45,416 nucleotides of DNA from Actinomycetes bacterium (GCA_021785695.1 JAJYEQ010000013.1:1-45416); one strand, 5' to 3'. Counted from the stretch's first letter, positions 1 through 7,633 are shown. Translations and numbers: made by a program. Notes: generated by a model from the letters alone, not told the origin.

Positions 1-61
1 CATGGGTAATGCCCTCAGCCGCCAGTCTTCGAATCAGGGCCCAGTCTTCCAAAGTGATCAC
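1..61 (-). CDS. istA: IS21-family transposase IstA, N-terminal fragment cut by window edge
   Basis: Reading leftward from a GTG at 61, the first 20 codons give VITLEDWALIRRLAAEGITH. This matches the usual start of IS21 IstA transposases (a V/I-T-x-E-x-W-x-x-I-R-R-L-x-x-E-G pattern leading into the helix-turn-helix). A TGA lies in frame just upstream, so the GTG is the only bacterial start codon available. A GGAGG sits directly against the start, which is too close for an ideal ribosome site. The catalytic DDE core and the helper gene istB would lie outside the window. The family call is from a short stretch only. Confidence 0.6.
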   Translation of the reverse strand, partial: MITLEDWALIRRLAAEGITH

Positions 62-118
62 CCTCCATTTTCAGGTGTTCACTTTTCACCGTCGAAAGTG
101 CTCAGTTTTCGAGCGTTG
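1..118 (-). mobile_element. End of an IS21-like insertion sequence (partial)
   Basis: Between the transposase start and about position 118 there are three spaced copies of a GAAAA-containing motif on the minus strand (cGAAAActgagc, tGAAAAgtgaac, tGAAAAtggagg). Multiple short terminal repeats of this kind, outside istA, are typical of IS21-family ends where the transposase binds. The outer boundary is inferred from the point near 115-120 where the neighbouring Clp_N protein stops looking like its family. The other end and any target duplication lie outside the window. Confidence 0.55.
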
Positions 119-543
119 CCGACACGCAGAGCCAGGATCGGGGCCAGCACCTGGGGGGCCGTGACCTGGGTCTTGAGGCGATTGGGCCTCACAGCTTCTT
201 CCAGCACCCTCTTGGCCACCGGCGTCATGGGGAGACGCCCTCTGTTCATGACGGCTCGGAGCGTGGGCTTGCTCGGCACGGCGCGGGTCGGCAGGGGGGG
301 AGCGTCGGCGCCCGACGCCATGCCCAAGGCGCCCAGGGCTTCGTGATCGAGCAACGCCAGGGCTTGGCGAGCGAGCGTGCGGCTCACGCCCAGCAAGGCT
401 TCGATCGAGGGATCCTCCAGCACGGCGAGCACGAGGTGATCAGTGCCCACGCGGCGATCACCCCGCCCACGAGCCTCCTCTCCCGCCCGAAGGTAGATGG
501 CCCAGACGTGATGGGCCTCGGGCAGGACCGATGGGGTGGTCAT
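79..543 (-). CDS. Clp N-terminal domain protein, C-terminus rewritten by IS insertion
   Basis: The 154-residue protein resembles the ClpA/ClpC N-terminal (Clp_N) double repeat without any ATPase. The first repeat runs from about residue 10 to 70, with TDHLVLAVLEDPSIEALL in the position of the family's HLLLALL helix. The second begins near residue 105 (LPMTPVAKRVLEEA, compare the family's TPRAKRVLE). The second repeat breaks off after about residue 144, and the last ten residues are read from the end of the IS21-like element, so the native C-terminus is lost. The ATG at 543 overlaps the stop of the upstream HTH gene by 4 bases (ATGA), indicating translational coupling. Clp_N domains bind adaptor or substrate proteins; the role of stand-alone copies is not settled. 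Possibly a functional knock-out. Confidence 0.7.
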   Translation of the reverse strand: MTTPSVLPEAHHVWAIYLRAGEEARGRGDRRVGTDHLVLAVLEDPSIEALLGVSRTLARQALALLDHEALGALGMASGADAPPLPTRAVPSKPTLRAVMNRGRLPMTPVAKRVLEEAVRPNRLKTQVTAPQVLAPILALRVGNARKLSTFDGEK

Positions 544-752
544 GACGGATCCTTGGTGTGCTTGGTGTGCACGGATTGGCGGGTGACGCCCAGGGCGTCG
601 CCGATCTGCTGCCAGGACCAGCCCCTCTCCCGGGCCGCCGCGACCTGGCGCGCCTCGACCCTCTCGGCCAGGCGGCGCAGCGCTAGCGAGGCGCGAAGCC
701 CCACGGCCGGGTCATCGGCCGAGAGGTTCGCGCTGAGCCCTTCGATGTCCAT
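540..752 (-). CDS. Small helix-turn-helix DNA-binding protein
   Basis: The 70-residue protein has an N-terminal helix rich in Leu, Ala and Arg, then a clear HTH near residues 43-63 (GWSWQQIGDALGVTRQSVHT, the WxxIGxxLGxxRQ(A/S)V pattern). Such short HTH proteins next to a stand-alone Clp_N gene form a recurrent pair in actinobacteria, as I recall. It is the first gene of the pair and overlaps the Clp_N start by 4 bases. No ribosome site precedes the ATG, and the promoter geometry predicts a leaderless mRNA. Two near-identical palindromes upstream suggest it represses itself. No effector is visible. Confidence 0.8.
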   Translation of the reverse strand: MDIEGLSANLSADDPAVGLRASLALRRLAERVEARQVAAARERGWSWQQIGDALGVTRQSVHTKHTKDPS

Positions 753-755
753 GCC

Positions 756-801
756 TGTCAGTATGGACTGACAAGTGGGGCGTTGTCAATCTGAACTGAC
801 A
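756..801 (-). promoter_or_regulatory. Twin operators overlaid on a leaderless promoter of the HTH gene
   Basis: Two 18-bp palindromes lie 28 bp apart: 756-773 (TGTCAGTATGGACTGACA, perfect 7-bp arms) and 784-801 (TGTCAATCTGAACTGACA, one mismatch). On the minus strand, operator two contains a perfect -35 TTGACA (789-784) and operator one contains CATACT (765-760) as -10, with an 18-bp spacer. The A of the ATG lies 8 bases past the -10, so the transcript should start at or next to the start codon. Bound repressor would cover both promoter elements. This is motif reading, not measured. Confidence 0.7.
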
Positions 802-887
802 CACGGGGCCGCCGCCTCGCGCCCGGCGCGTCGCGGCGCGGCGGGGACCTTTATGTTGGGCAGCAGGTTCACGATGAGAGGAGTGTC

Positions 888-1454
888 ATGACCACGACCA
901 ATCTGCCCTCGAGCCTCACGGGCACCTACACGCTTGACCCGGCGCACACCCGGATCGGGTTCGTGGCGCGCCACGCCATGGTGACCAAGGTGCGCGGCTC
1001 GTTCAATGAGTTCTCGGGCTCGGGTTACCTCGACGCGGAGAGCCCCTCGAGCTCCCACGTGGAACTGACGATTACGGCCGCGAGCATCGACACCCGCAAC
1101 GCGGACCGGGATGCTCACCTGCGCTCCAACGACTTCTTCGACATGGAGACCTACCCGCAGATCACGTTCTCCTCGACGGCGATCGAGCAGACCGCGGACA
1201 CCACCTTCCAGGTGACCGGCGACTTGACCATCAAGGGCGTCACGCGACCCGTCACCATCGACTTCGACTACACCGGCGCCGCCGTGGACCCCTACGGCAA
1301 CCAGCGGATCGGCTTCGAGGGCTCGACGAGTGTCAACCGCAAGGACTGGGGGGTCAACTGGAACGCGGCGCTCGAGGCCGGCGGCGTGCTGGTGAGCGAG
1401 AACGTCACCTTGGAGTTCGAGGTCTCGGCGATTCGCCAAGCCACCACCGCCTGA
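888..1454 (+). CDS. YceI-family lipid-binding-like protein
   Basis: The 188-residue protein matches the YceI lipocalin-like beta-barrel family. It opens with GTYTLDPAHTRIGFVARHAMVTKVRGSF, continues with the SIDTRNADRDAHLRSNDFFDMETYP signature around residues 65-92, and ends with the GVTRPVTIDFDY and NRKDWGVNWN motifs. Family members bind isoprenoid or other hydrophobic ligands. No signal peptide is visible, so this copy is probably cytoplasmic. GAGGAG (7 bases before the ATG) supports the start. It is divergent from the HTH gene and appears to be a single-gene unit. The precise ligand cannot be told. Confidence 0.9.
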   Translation: MTTTNLPSSLTGTYTLDPAHTRIGFVARHAMVTKVRGSFNEFSGSGYLDAESPSSSHVELTITAASIDTRNADRDAHLRSNDFFDMETYPQITFSSTAIEQTADTTFQVTGDLTIKGVTRPVTIDFDYTGAAVDPYGNQRIGFEGSTSVNRKDWGVNWNAALEAGGVLVSENVTLEFEVSAIRQATTA

Positions 1455-1573
1455 TCGGGGCGCTAGCGCGCGGGTGGCCCCCGCGGGCCCGCGGGACGTC
1501 TCTAGGCTGGGCGCGCCGGGCGGGCGGCTCAGCCCGTCGGGCGCGTTGAGGGGACCACGAGAGGAGGCGAGCG

Positions 1574-2002
1574 ATGAGCTCACCCGAGGAGCGGGCCAAC
1601 GAGGCGAACCGGCGCATCATCGAGGAGTTCCGCACGTCGGGGGGCGAGGTGGGCGGCGACTTCGCGGGAGCGCCCCTGCTCTTGCTCCACACCACCGGCG
1701 CGCGCAGCGGCGAGGAGTGGATCACCCCGGTGATGTTCCAGGACGTCGGCGAGGACCAGGTGGCGATCTTCGCGTCCAAGGGGGGTGCCCCGACGCATCC
1801 GGACTGGTACCACAACGTGGTCGCGAACCCCGAGGTCGTCGTGGAGATCGGGACCCAGACCCGGCCCGCCCGGGCCCGTGTCGCGCCGCCCGAGGAGCGT
1901 GCCGCCATCTGGACCCGCCAGAAGACGGACTTCCCGAACTTTGCCGCCTACGAGTCGCGCACCGACCGGGAGATCCCCGTCGTGATCTTGGAGCTGGCCT
2001 GA
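1574..2002 (+). CDS. F420-dependent nitroreductase-family (Ddn/DUF385) protein
   Basis: The 142-residue protein matches the deazaflavin(F420)-dependent nitroreductase family typified by mycobacterial Ddn. Visible motifs are LLLLHTTGARSGEEWITPV (residues about 35-53), ASKGGAPTHPDWYHNVVANPEVVVEIG (the KGG..HP.W..N...NP signature), and the closing FPNFAAYESRTDREIPVVIL. These small split beta-barrel proteins bind F420 and reduce diverse substrates; the substrate here is unknown. A strong GAGAGGAGG lies ahead of the ATG. It precedes the liv operon by 66 bp on the same strand and could be co-transcribed with it. It implies that the host makes F420. Confidence 0.9.
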   Translation: MSSPEERANEANRRIIEEFRTSGGEVGGDFAGAPLLLLHTTGARSGEEWITPVMFQDVGEDQVAIFASKGGAPTHPDWYHNVVANPEVVVEIGTQTRPARARVAPPEERAAIWTRQKTDFPNFAAYESRTDREIPVVILELA

Positions 2003-2068
2003 CGCGCCGGGCCGATCTCCAGGGCTATCTCCCCGGCACCGGCAGTTACTGACTAGTTTTGGGGTCCA

Positions 2069-2845
2069 ATGTTGGCCGATCCACCCGCAGCGCTCCTGCG
2101 CCTCGATGCCGTCTCGGTGGACTTCGGGGGCCTGCACGCGCTGCGCGACGTGTCCTTCGCGGTCGAGCCCGGAGAGATCGTGGGGCTCATCGGACCCAAC
2201 GGGGCGGGCAAAACGACCGTCTTCAACGTGATCTGCGGGTTCGTCAAGCCGACCCGGGGTCGCGTCGCGTTCCCGAGCTCGGGTCACCACAACCTGCGGC
2301 CCAGCCAGCTGGCCAGTGCGGGGGTGGCGCGCACCCTGCAGGGGGTGGGCCTCTTCCCGCACTGCAGCGTCCTCGAGAACGTCATGGCCGGTGGCCACAA
2401 CCGCCCCGGAGGAACCTTCGCCGACGCCCTGGTGGCCACCCCGCGCGGGGTGCGCTCGGAGCGCCAGCTGCGCGACGACGCCCTGGCGCTGCTCGAGCGC
2501 CTGGGCGTGGCCGACCAGGCGGCCCGCTTCCCGAGCGCCATCCCCTACGGGGTGGCCAAGAAGGTGTCGCTGGCGCGCGCGCTGATGGGCGACCCGCAGC
2601 TCCTGCTGCTCGACGAGCCCGCCTCCGGGCTCGACGAGGCCGAGCTCGAGCAGTTCGCCGCCGAGATCACCTCGCTGCGCGCGCAGATGGGCATCTTGCT
2701 GGTCGAGCACGACATGGAGTTCGTCATGCCCCTGGTGGACCGGCTGGTCGTGCTGAACTTCGGCGAGGTGATCGCGACGGGCCCACCGGCCGAGGTGCGC
2801 CACCACGCCGAGGTGGTCGCCGCCTATCTGGGAGTGGACCAGTGA
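2069..2845 (+). CDS. livG: Branched-chain amino acid/amide-type ABC transporter ATPase LivG
   Basis: The 258-residue ATPase is of the LivG type. Walker A GPNGAGKTT is at residues 42-50 and Walker B LLLLDEP near 177-183. The signature region reads YGVAKKVSLARAL in place of LSGGQ, a known feature of LivG proteins (compare LPYG..R..EIARAL). The H-loop is in LLVEHDMEFVMPLVDR. It powers import through LivH/LivM together with LivF. The stop overlaps the livF GTG (GTGA). No clear ribosome site precedes the ATG. The substrate class (amino acid, amide, urea or aromatic acid) cannot be fixed from the ATPase. Confidence 0.92.
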   Translation: MLADPPAALLRLDAVSVDFGGLHALRDVSFAVEPGEIVGLIGPNGAGKTTVFNVICGFVKPTRGRVAFPSSGHHNLRPSQLASAGVARTLQGVGLFPHCSVLENVMAGGHNRPGGTFADALVATPRGVRSERQLRDDALALLERLGVADQAARFPSAIPYGVAKKVSLARALMGDPQLLLLDEPASGLDEAELEQFAAEITSLRAQMGILLVEHDMEFVMPLVDRLVVLNFGEVIATGPPAEVRHHAEVVAAYLGVDQ

Positions 2846-3558
2846 TCGGGGTATCGGGGCTCTCGGTCGCCTACGGCGCCGTGCAGGCCCTGCGCGACGT
2901 GTCCTTCGAGGCCGAGACCGGCAAGATCACCGCGGTCCTGGGCGCGAACGGCGCCGGAAAGACCACCTTGCTGCGCACGATCAGCGGGCTGGTCAAGCCG
3001 CGCGCGGGCGTGGTGACGCTGGAGGGTCAGACCCTGACGGGCACGCACGCCGAGGACATCGTGCGCCGCGGGGTGGGCCACGTCCCCGAGGGTCGCGGCG
3101 TCATCGGCGAGTTCAGCGTCGAGGAGAACCTGCGGCTCGGATCACTCACCGCTCACCGGGGCCGCAGCGGGCGCCGCGAGGCGCTCGAGCGCCAGTACAC
3201 GCTGTTCCCCGTGCTCGGCGAGCGGAGGCGCCAGCCGGCCGCGACCCTCTCGGGCGGCGAGCGCCAGATGCTGGCCATGGCCCGCGCCCTCATCGCCCAG
3301 CCGCGCGTCTTGCTGCTCGACGAGCCCTCGCTCGGCCTGGCGCCCCTGGTAACCGCGGACTTGATGCACACGATCAGCGAGCTGTGCGCGGCCTCGGGCC
3401 TGACCGTGATCCTGGTCGAGCAGAACGCCAAGTCGGCGCTGCGCATCGCCGACCACGCTGTCGTCCTCTACGTCGGGCGCGTGGTGGCCAACGACCGCGC
3501 CGACGTGGTGGCGGGCGACGAGCGGCTGCGCCAGTACTACCTCGGGCTGGTGGAGTGA
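2842..3558 (+). CDS. livF: Branched-chain amino acid/amide-type ABC transporter ATPase LivF
   Basis: The 238-residue second ATPase of the importer has Walker A GANGAGKT at residues 34-41, a canonical LSGGERQMLAMARAL signature near 136-150, and Walker B LLLDEPSLGLAP directly after. The GTG at 2842 is chosen because it overlaps the livG stop by 4 bases and starts exactly where LivF homology begins. Any longer reading of this frame would only be a shadow of livG. The C-terminal LVEQNAKSALRIADHAVVLYVGRV matches the family. Its stop overlaps the livH ATG by one base. Confidence 0.92.
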   Translation: MIGVSGLSVAYGAVQALRDVSFEAETGKITAVLGANGAGKTTLLRTISGLVKPRAGVVTLEGQTLTGTHAEDIVRRGVGHVPEGRGVIGEFSVEENLRLGSLTAHRGRSGRREALERQYTLFPVLGERRRQPAATLSGGERQMLAMARALIAQPRVLLLDEPSLGLAPLVTADLMHTISELCAASGLTVILVEQNAKSALRIADHAVVLYVGRVVANDRADVVAGDERLRQYYLGLVE

Positions 3559-4457
3559 TGGACGCCTTCTGGACCTCGCGCGTGATGTCCGACATCCTGG
3601 GCGGCTTGACCAACGGGGTCATCTACGCGCTGGTCGCCCTCAGCCTGGTGCTGATCTGGCGCTCGACGCGCATCTTGAACTTCGCCCAGGGCGCCATGGC
3701 GATGCTCGCCGCATACGTGGGGTTCGCGGTGCTGGCGCCCTCGACCAACTACTGGGTGTCCATGGCGGTGGCCATCGTCGCGGGCGTCGTGCTGGGCGGG
3801 TTGACCGAGCGCACCGTCGTGCGCACGCTCTACGGCAAGCCCGAGATCAACCCGGTGGTCGCCATGGTGGGATTCTTACTGGTGCTCGAGTCGGTGGCCG
3901 CGGCGATCTGGTCGACCACCTCACGCAGCCTGCCCACGCCCTTCTCGATCATCGACTGGCAGCTGGCGGGCCGGCCCGTGGCGATGTCGCCCTTCGCCCT
4001 CTACGAGGTCATCACGGCGATCGTGGTGATGGTGGTGGTGGCGGTCGTGTTCCAGTTCACCTCCCTCGGGCTCCAGCTGCGCGCGGCCGCCCTCAACCCG
4101 GAGGTGTCGCGCCTGCTCGGGGTACGCGTCACGCGGATGCTGACGTTGGGCTGGATGCTGGCCTCGGGGGTGGGCGCGGTCACCGCCGTGCTGGTCGCGT
4201 CCAACTACTTCACCGGGCTGACCCCCACGACGATGGACGGGGTCTTCGCCTTCGGATTCATCGCCGCCGCGGTGGGCGGGCTCGACAGCCCGGTCGGCGC
4301 GCTGGTGGCCGGCGTGCTGCTCGGCGTGGCCTTCCAGTTCGTGGGCGACTACGTCAACTCCAACGCCATCATCCTGGTCGCGCTGGGCCTGCTGATCGTG
4401 TCGCTGATGGTCCGCCCGAGCGGGCTGTTCACCCGGCGCACGGAACGGAGGGTCTGA
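3558..4457 (+). CDS. livH: ABC transporter permease LivH
   Basis: The 299-residue inner-membrane permease has about eight hydrophobic segments. LGGLTNGVIYALVALSLVLI opens the protein and NFAQGAMAMLAAYV is the LivH N-F-A-hydroxyl/Q-G signature. GLQLRAAALNPEVSRLLGVRV is the cytoplasmic EAA-like coupling loop near residues 170-195. The end, AVGGLDSPVGALVAGVLLG, is also typical. The ATG at 3558 overlaps the livF stop (TGATG), and the same one-base overlap joins it to livM, so the four genes are translationally coupled. Confidence 0.92.
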   Translation: MDAFWTSRVMSDILGGLTNGVIYALVALSLVLIWRSTRILNFAQGAMAMLAAYVGFAVLAPSTNYWVSMAVAIVAGVVLGGLTERTVVRTLYGKPEINPVVAMVGFLLVLESVAAAIWSTTSRSLPTPFSIIDWQLAGRPVAMSPFALYEVITAIVVMVVVAVVFQFTSLGLQLRAAALNPEVSRLLGVRVTRMLTLGWMLASGVGAVTAVLVASNYFTGLTPTTMDGVFAFGFIAAAVGGLDSPVGALVAGVLLGVAFQFVGDYVNSNAIILVALGLLIVSLMVRPSGLFTRRTERRV

Positions 4458-5632
4458 TGGCGACGCGCATCTCGGCGATCGCGGTGGCGCTCGTCGCCGC
4501 CGTGGCGGCCGTCGCTGTGGGCGTGCCGACAGCGGGTCTGCGCCTCGTTCTGGCCCTGATCGCCGCCCTCGGGGTGGCGGCCGTGGCCGCCCTGACCAGC
4601 GCGCGGGTTCGCCGCGAGCACCCGGTCGTCGCGCGCACGTTGATCACCGTGATCGTCGTCGCGGTCGCCCTCATCGGCACGGCGCGCCTGAACTCGAACG
4701 TGGATACCGACCTGTCCTTGGGCGCGGCCATGACGATCGTGCTGCTCGGCCTCTCCTTCCTCACCGGGTCCTCGGGGCAGATCTCGCTGGGCAACGGCGC
4801 CTTCATGGGGGTGGGCGCCTTCACGGTGGCCATCTGGGCCAACCACCACCACTCCAGCCCCCTGATCCTCGTCCTGGTGCTGGCCGTGGTGGCCGGCGCG
4901 GCGGTCGGGTTCCTGCTCGGGCTGCCCGCGACCCGGCTGCGCGGCCCCTACCTGGCCGGGATGACCCTGGCCTTCGCCGTGGCCTTCGGCGCGATCCTCA
5001 ACGTCTTTGGCTCCTGGACCGGGGGAGACTCCGGCCTCCAGCTGCCCAATGCCGAGAACGCCCCGCACTGGCTGACCCACCTGTACCCGGCGGGCACCGC
5101 ATCGCTCAGCGTCAACAGCGTGTGGCTGGCCAGCCTGACCGTGGTGGCCGCGGGCGTCGCGCTGTTCTTCATGGCCAACCTGTTTGCCTCCCGCTTCGGC
5201 CGCTCGCTGCGCCTGGTGCGCGACAACGACGTGGCCGCCGAGCTGGTGGGCATCTCGCTGCCGCGCGCCCGCGTCACGGCCTTCGTGATCTCGGCCGCCT
5301 ACGCCGCCCTCGGGGGAGGCCTGTGGACCATCGTCAACAACGCGGTGACGCCGTCGACCTACGGGTTCGCCCTGTCGGTGACCATCTTGTCCCTGGTGGT
5401 GATCGGCGGCATCGGGACCATCCCGGGCGCCATCATCGGCGGTCTCATCTACGCCTTCTCGAACAGCGCCATCGGCTGGATCACCGCGCACACCGGGCTG
5501 AGCCCGCAGGGCAACGTCGCCAGCCAGCTGAACGGCATCATCTTCGGGGCGCTGCTGGTGCTGACGATCGTCTTCGCGCCGCTCGGGATCAGCGGGGCGA
5601 TTCGTCGGCTGTGGGCCCGGCGCTCGTGGTGA
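4457..5632 (+). CDS. livM: ABC transporter permease LivM
   Basis: The 391-residue permease carries an extra N-terminal hydrophobic block (residues 1-75), as LivM usually does. The core opens with LLGLSFLTGSSGQISLGNGAFMGVGAF (the S-G-x-x-S-L-G-(H/N)-(A/G)-x-F signature). The coupling loop is GRSLRLVRDNDVAAELVGISLPRARV, and the end is IGGIGTIPGAIIGGLIY. The protein finishes in a basic tail. It pairs with LivH to form the membrane channel. The stop at 5632 is followed by a 95-bp gap before the binding-protein gene. Confidence 0.92.
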   Translation: MATRISAIAVALVAAVAAVAVGVPTAGLRLVLALIAALGVAAVAALTSARVRREHPVVARTLITVIVVAVALIGTARLNSNVDTDLSLGAAMTIVLLGLSFLTGSSGQISLGNGAFMGVGAFTVAIWANHHHSSPLILVLVLAVVAGAAVGFLLGLPATRLRGPYLAGMTLAFAVAFGAILNVFGSWTGGDSGLQLPNAENAPHWLTHLYPAGTASLSVNSVWLASLTVVAAGVALFFMANLFASRFGRSLRLVRDNDVAAELVGISLPRARVTAFVISAAYAALGGGLWTIVNNAVTPSTYGFALSVTILSLVVIGGIGTIPGAIIGGLIYAFSNSAIGWITAHTGLSPQGNVASQLNGIIFGALLVLTIVFAPLGISGAIRRLWARRSW

Positions 5633-5698
5633 CTTGCCAGGTCCCAGTGGTGCGGTTAGGGTCACGTCGAAGGCTTACGCGACAGTAAGACGGACAAC

Positions 5699-5713
5699 GG
5701 CCACCACGTGGCC
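5699..5713. promoter_or_regulatory. Short inverted repeat before the binding-protein gene
   Basis: Arms GGCCAC (5699-5704) and GTGGCC (5708-5713) flank CAC, directly upstream of the GGGGGGAG ribosome site of the binding-protein gene. It could be an operator or a small 5' hairpin that raises expression of the binding protein over the permease genes. There is no further support. Confidence 0.3.
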
Positions 5714-5727
5714 AGGGGGGAGTAACT

Positions 5728-7065
5728 GTGGTGAGAACTCGTCGCATCACGATCGGGGGCGCCGCGGTGGCTCTCGTTCTGGGCATGGTGATGACCAGTG
5801 GGGGGCTGGCCCAGGGGTCGCCGCCCAAGGTTCCCGGCGTCACGGCCAAGCAGGTAACCATCGGCGCCACCGTCCCCCTCACCGGCATCGCGGCGCAGGG
5901 GTACAGCGAGGTCGCCAAGGCGGCCAACGCCGTGTTCACCTGGGTCAACCAGCACGGCGGGGTCAACGGACGCCGCATCAGGTACATCCTCAAGGACGAC
6001 TGCTACGGCACGCCGGGATTTGGCTGCACGGGCAATCCCAACACCGTCGCGCTGACCAAGCAGCTCATCGCGCTGCCGGTCTTCGCCACGGTCGGATCGC
6101 TCGGCACGCCCACCCAGGACTCGGTGCGCGCCCTCCTCAAGGCGAACCACGTGCCCCAGCTCTTCGTGAACTCGGGCTCCAAGGACTGGAACAACCCGAA
6201 GGTCTACCCGGGCCTGTTCGGCTGGCAGACCAGCTACACCGTCGAGAGCAAGATCCTGGGTGAGTACATGCTGGCGCACTTCTCGGGCCAGAAGGTCTGC
6301 TTCCTCGGCCAGCACGATGACTTCGGCGCCGACGGGCTGCTCGGTCTCCAAGACGTCGGCGTCAACCCGATCGACTCGGTGATGTACGACGTCGCGGGTC
6401 TGGTGACCGGCGGCGCGGGCTACTTCACGCCCTTCATCGCCAAGTTCCAGGCCGAGGGCTGCAAGGTCGTCTACCTCGACACCATCCCCGGGGCGACCGA
6501 CGCCGCGCTCGGCAACGCTCTGGCCCTGGGCTACCACCCGCAGTGGGTCATCTCGAGCGTCGGTGCCGACGCGGTCACGGTGGACGCGGCCTTCGCCGGC
6601 AAGCCGTTCCCGGACCCCGAGATCGGGGCCATCTCGTTCAGCTACCTGCCCGCCAGCCTCGACACCAACGTGTGGAACGGCTGGATGCGCGAGATCCTGC
6701 TCAATGACAAGGCGGACTTCCCGAACTTCACGGCCACGTCGCCCATCGACGGCAACATGGCCTACGGCATCGGTTGGGGCGTCGCCTTCGTCGAGGCGCT
6801 CCGGGCCGCGGGGAGGAACTTCACGCGAGCGAGCTTCCTGCACACGCTGATCACGACGTCGTTCCAGACCCCCGCCCTCGTCCCGCTGCGCTACACGGCG
6901 ACCAACCACCAGGGGCTCATGGGTGGCTACATCATCCAGGTGCGCAGCGCCAGCTCGACGGGCGTGCTCAACAAGACCGTCTTCGTGACGACGTCGGCGG
7001 CCAAGTCGCCGGTGACCGTCACCACGAAGCTGAGCACCGGCATTCCGGCCTGGCTGATCAAGTAG
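5728..7065 (+). CDS. ABC transporter substrate-binding protein, periplasmic binding fold type 1 (LivJ/LivK-like)
   Basis: The 445-residue exported protein has a basic start (MVRTRR), a hydrophobic core and an Ala-x-Ala-like end of signal near residues 25-31. The mature part starts VTAKQVTIGATVPLTGIAAQGYSEVAKAA, the standard opening of type-1 binding proteins (receptor ligand-binding family). It continues with GGVNGRRIRYILKDD and a Cys pair around residues 92 and 99. It delivers the ligand to LivH/LivM. It is the last gene of the liv cluster, with its own good ribosome site (GGGGGGAG). A long hairpin follows its stop. The ligand is not evident; the family spans branched amino acids, amides, urea and aromatic acids. 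Confidence 0.88.
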   Translation: MVRTRRITIGGAAVALVLGMVMTSGGLAQGSPPKVPGVTAKQVTIGATVPLTGIAAQGYSEVAKAANAVFTWVNQHGGVNGRRIRYILKDDCYGTPGFGCTGNPNTVALTKQLIALPVFATVGSLGTPTQDSVRALLKANHVPQLFVNSGSKDWNNPKVYPGLFGWQTSYTVESKILGEYMLAHFSGQKVCFLGQHDDFGADGLLGLQDVGVNPIDSVMYDVAGLVTGGAGYFTPFIAKFQAEGCKVVYLDTIPGATDAALGNALALGYHPQWVISSVGADAVTVDAAFAGKPFPDPEIGAISFSYLPASLDTNVWNGWMREILLNDKADFPNFTATSPIDGNMAYGIGWGVAFVEALRAAGRNFTRASFLHTLITTSFQTPALVPLRYTATNHQGLMGGYIIQVRSASSTGVLNKTVFVTTSAAKSPVTVTTKLSTGIPAWLIK

Positions 7066-7070
7066 ATCCA

Positions 7071-7120
7071 CCCAGACGTGTCGCGGCGGGGCCTTCGGGC
7101 CCCGCCGCGATGCGTCTGGG
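7071..7120 (+). terminator. Long UUCG-tetraloop hairpin ending the liv operon
   Basis: Starting 5 bases after the binding-protein stop, an 8-bp outer stem (7071-7078 with 7113-7120) and a 13-bp inner stem (7081-7093 with 7098-7110) enclose a TTCG loop, separated by a 2x2 mismatch. No T-run follows, which is common for terminators in high-GC actinobacteria. Confidence 0.8.
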
Positions 7121-7463
7121 GGCCGCCGGGGCCCTGTCGGGAACCTGTGGAGCAACCCCGATCGGCGGTGGGGAACGCCGCTTCCGCGGTCGATAAGCCC
7201 CGCCGATCTGGGGACAAGCTCTGGATTTGGCCCCCGAAGGCCGCTGGGCCTTGCGCGAGATCGCGCGGCGTGCAAGAACAGTGATCGTAGTTCGCACCTC
7301 GAGGAGGGTGTCCGTCCCGCAAGGGAGGGGCGCTCACCGGGACGGGGCCCCGCAAGGGGTGCCTCCCCACCGAGGCGGGGCAACCCGCCAAGGCGTCGAG
7401 GCGGACCACACGCAGCACACGTCGGACCGCCCTGTGCGGACCGGCGGGTGAGGCGCCTTCGGA

Positions 7464-7502
7464 GACCCCGAGGGGCTGGTGTTTCACCGGTCACTCGGGG
7501 TC
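7464..7502. terminator. Nested hairpin in repeat copy 1
   Basis: GACCCCGAG (7464-7472) pairs with CTCGGGGTC (7494-7502). Inside, CTGGTG and CACCGG flank TTT. This is the duplicate of the hairpin that ends the SRAP gene in copy 2, here sitting after the remnant 3' end. Confidence 0.55.
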
Positions 7503-7530
7503 TTCGGCTGTCTGGGCCCGGTTCCGGAGG

Positions 7531-7633
7531 CCCGATGCGTCCACCTGTTCGCCGAGCGTCGCGTCGTCGTGGCGCACCGATCCCACCGCCATCGCGACCG
7601 CGTGGTGCGCCAGCGGGCCGGGTGCCGGGGACG
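7531..7633 (-). pseudogene. Duplicated 3' remnant of the SRAP gene
   Basis: Positions 7533-7633 match 8031-8131, which encode the C-terminal residues of the SRAP protein (the VSAAVGSVRHDDATLIEQVDA region). Shared strings include acctgttcg and gagcgtcgcgtcgtcgtgg. Only about 100 bp is present, without a start or the catalytic residues, so it is a leftover of the tandem duplication. Confidence 0.8.

Larger units (their letters stand above)
7135..7633. repeat. 499-bp tandem duplication, copy 1
   Basis: Copy 1 matches copy 2 (7634-8132) with a constant offset of 499 bp (498 near the right end). Long stretches are identical: for example, about 70 bases from 7291 match those from 7790. Differences are scattered point changes plus a few small indels. 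The unit consists of about 395 bp of non-coding DNA followed by about 100 bp that matches the 3' end of the SRAP gene. No coding sequence I recognise lies in the non-coding part. GC-rich open frames occur on the minus strand but lack family resemblance. Confidence 0.9.
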
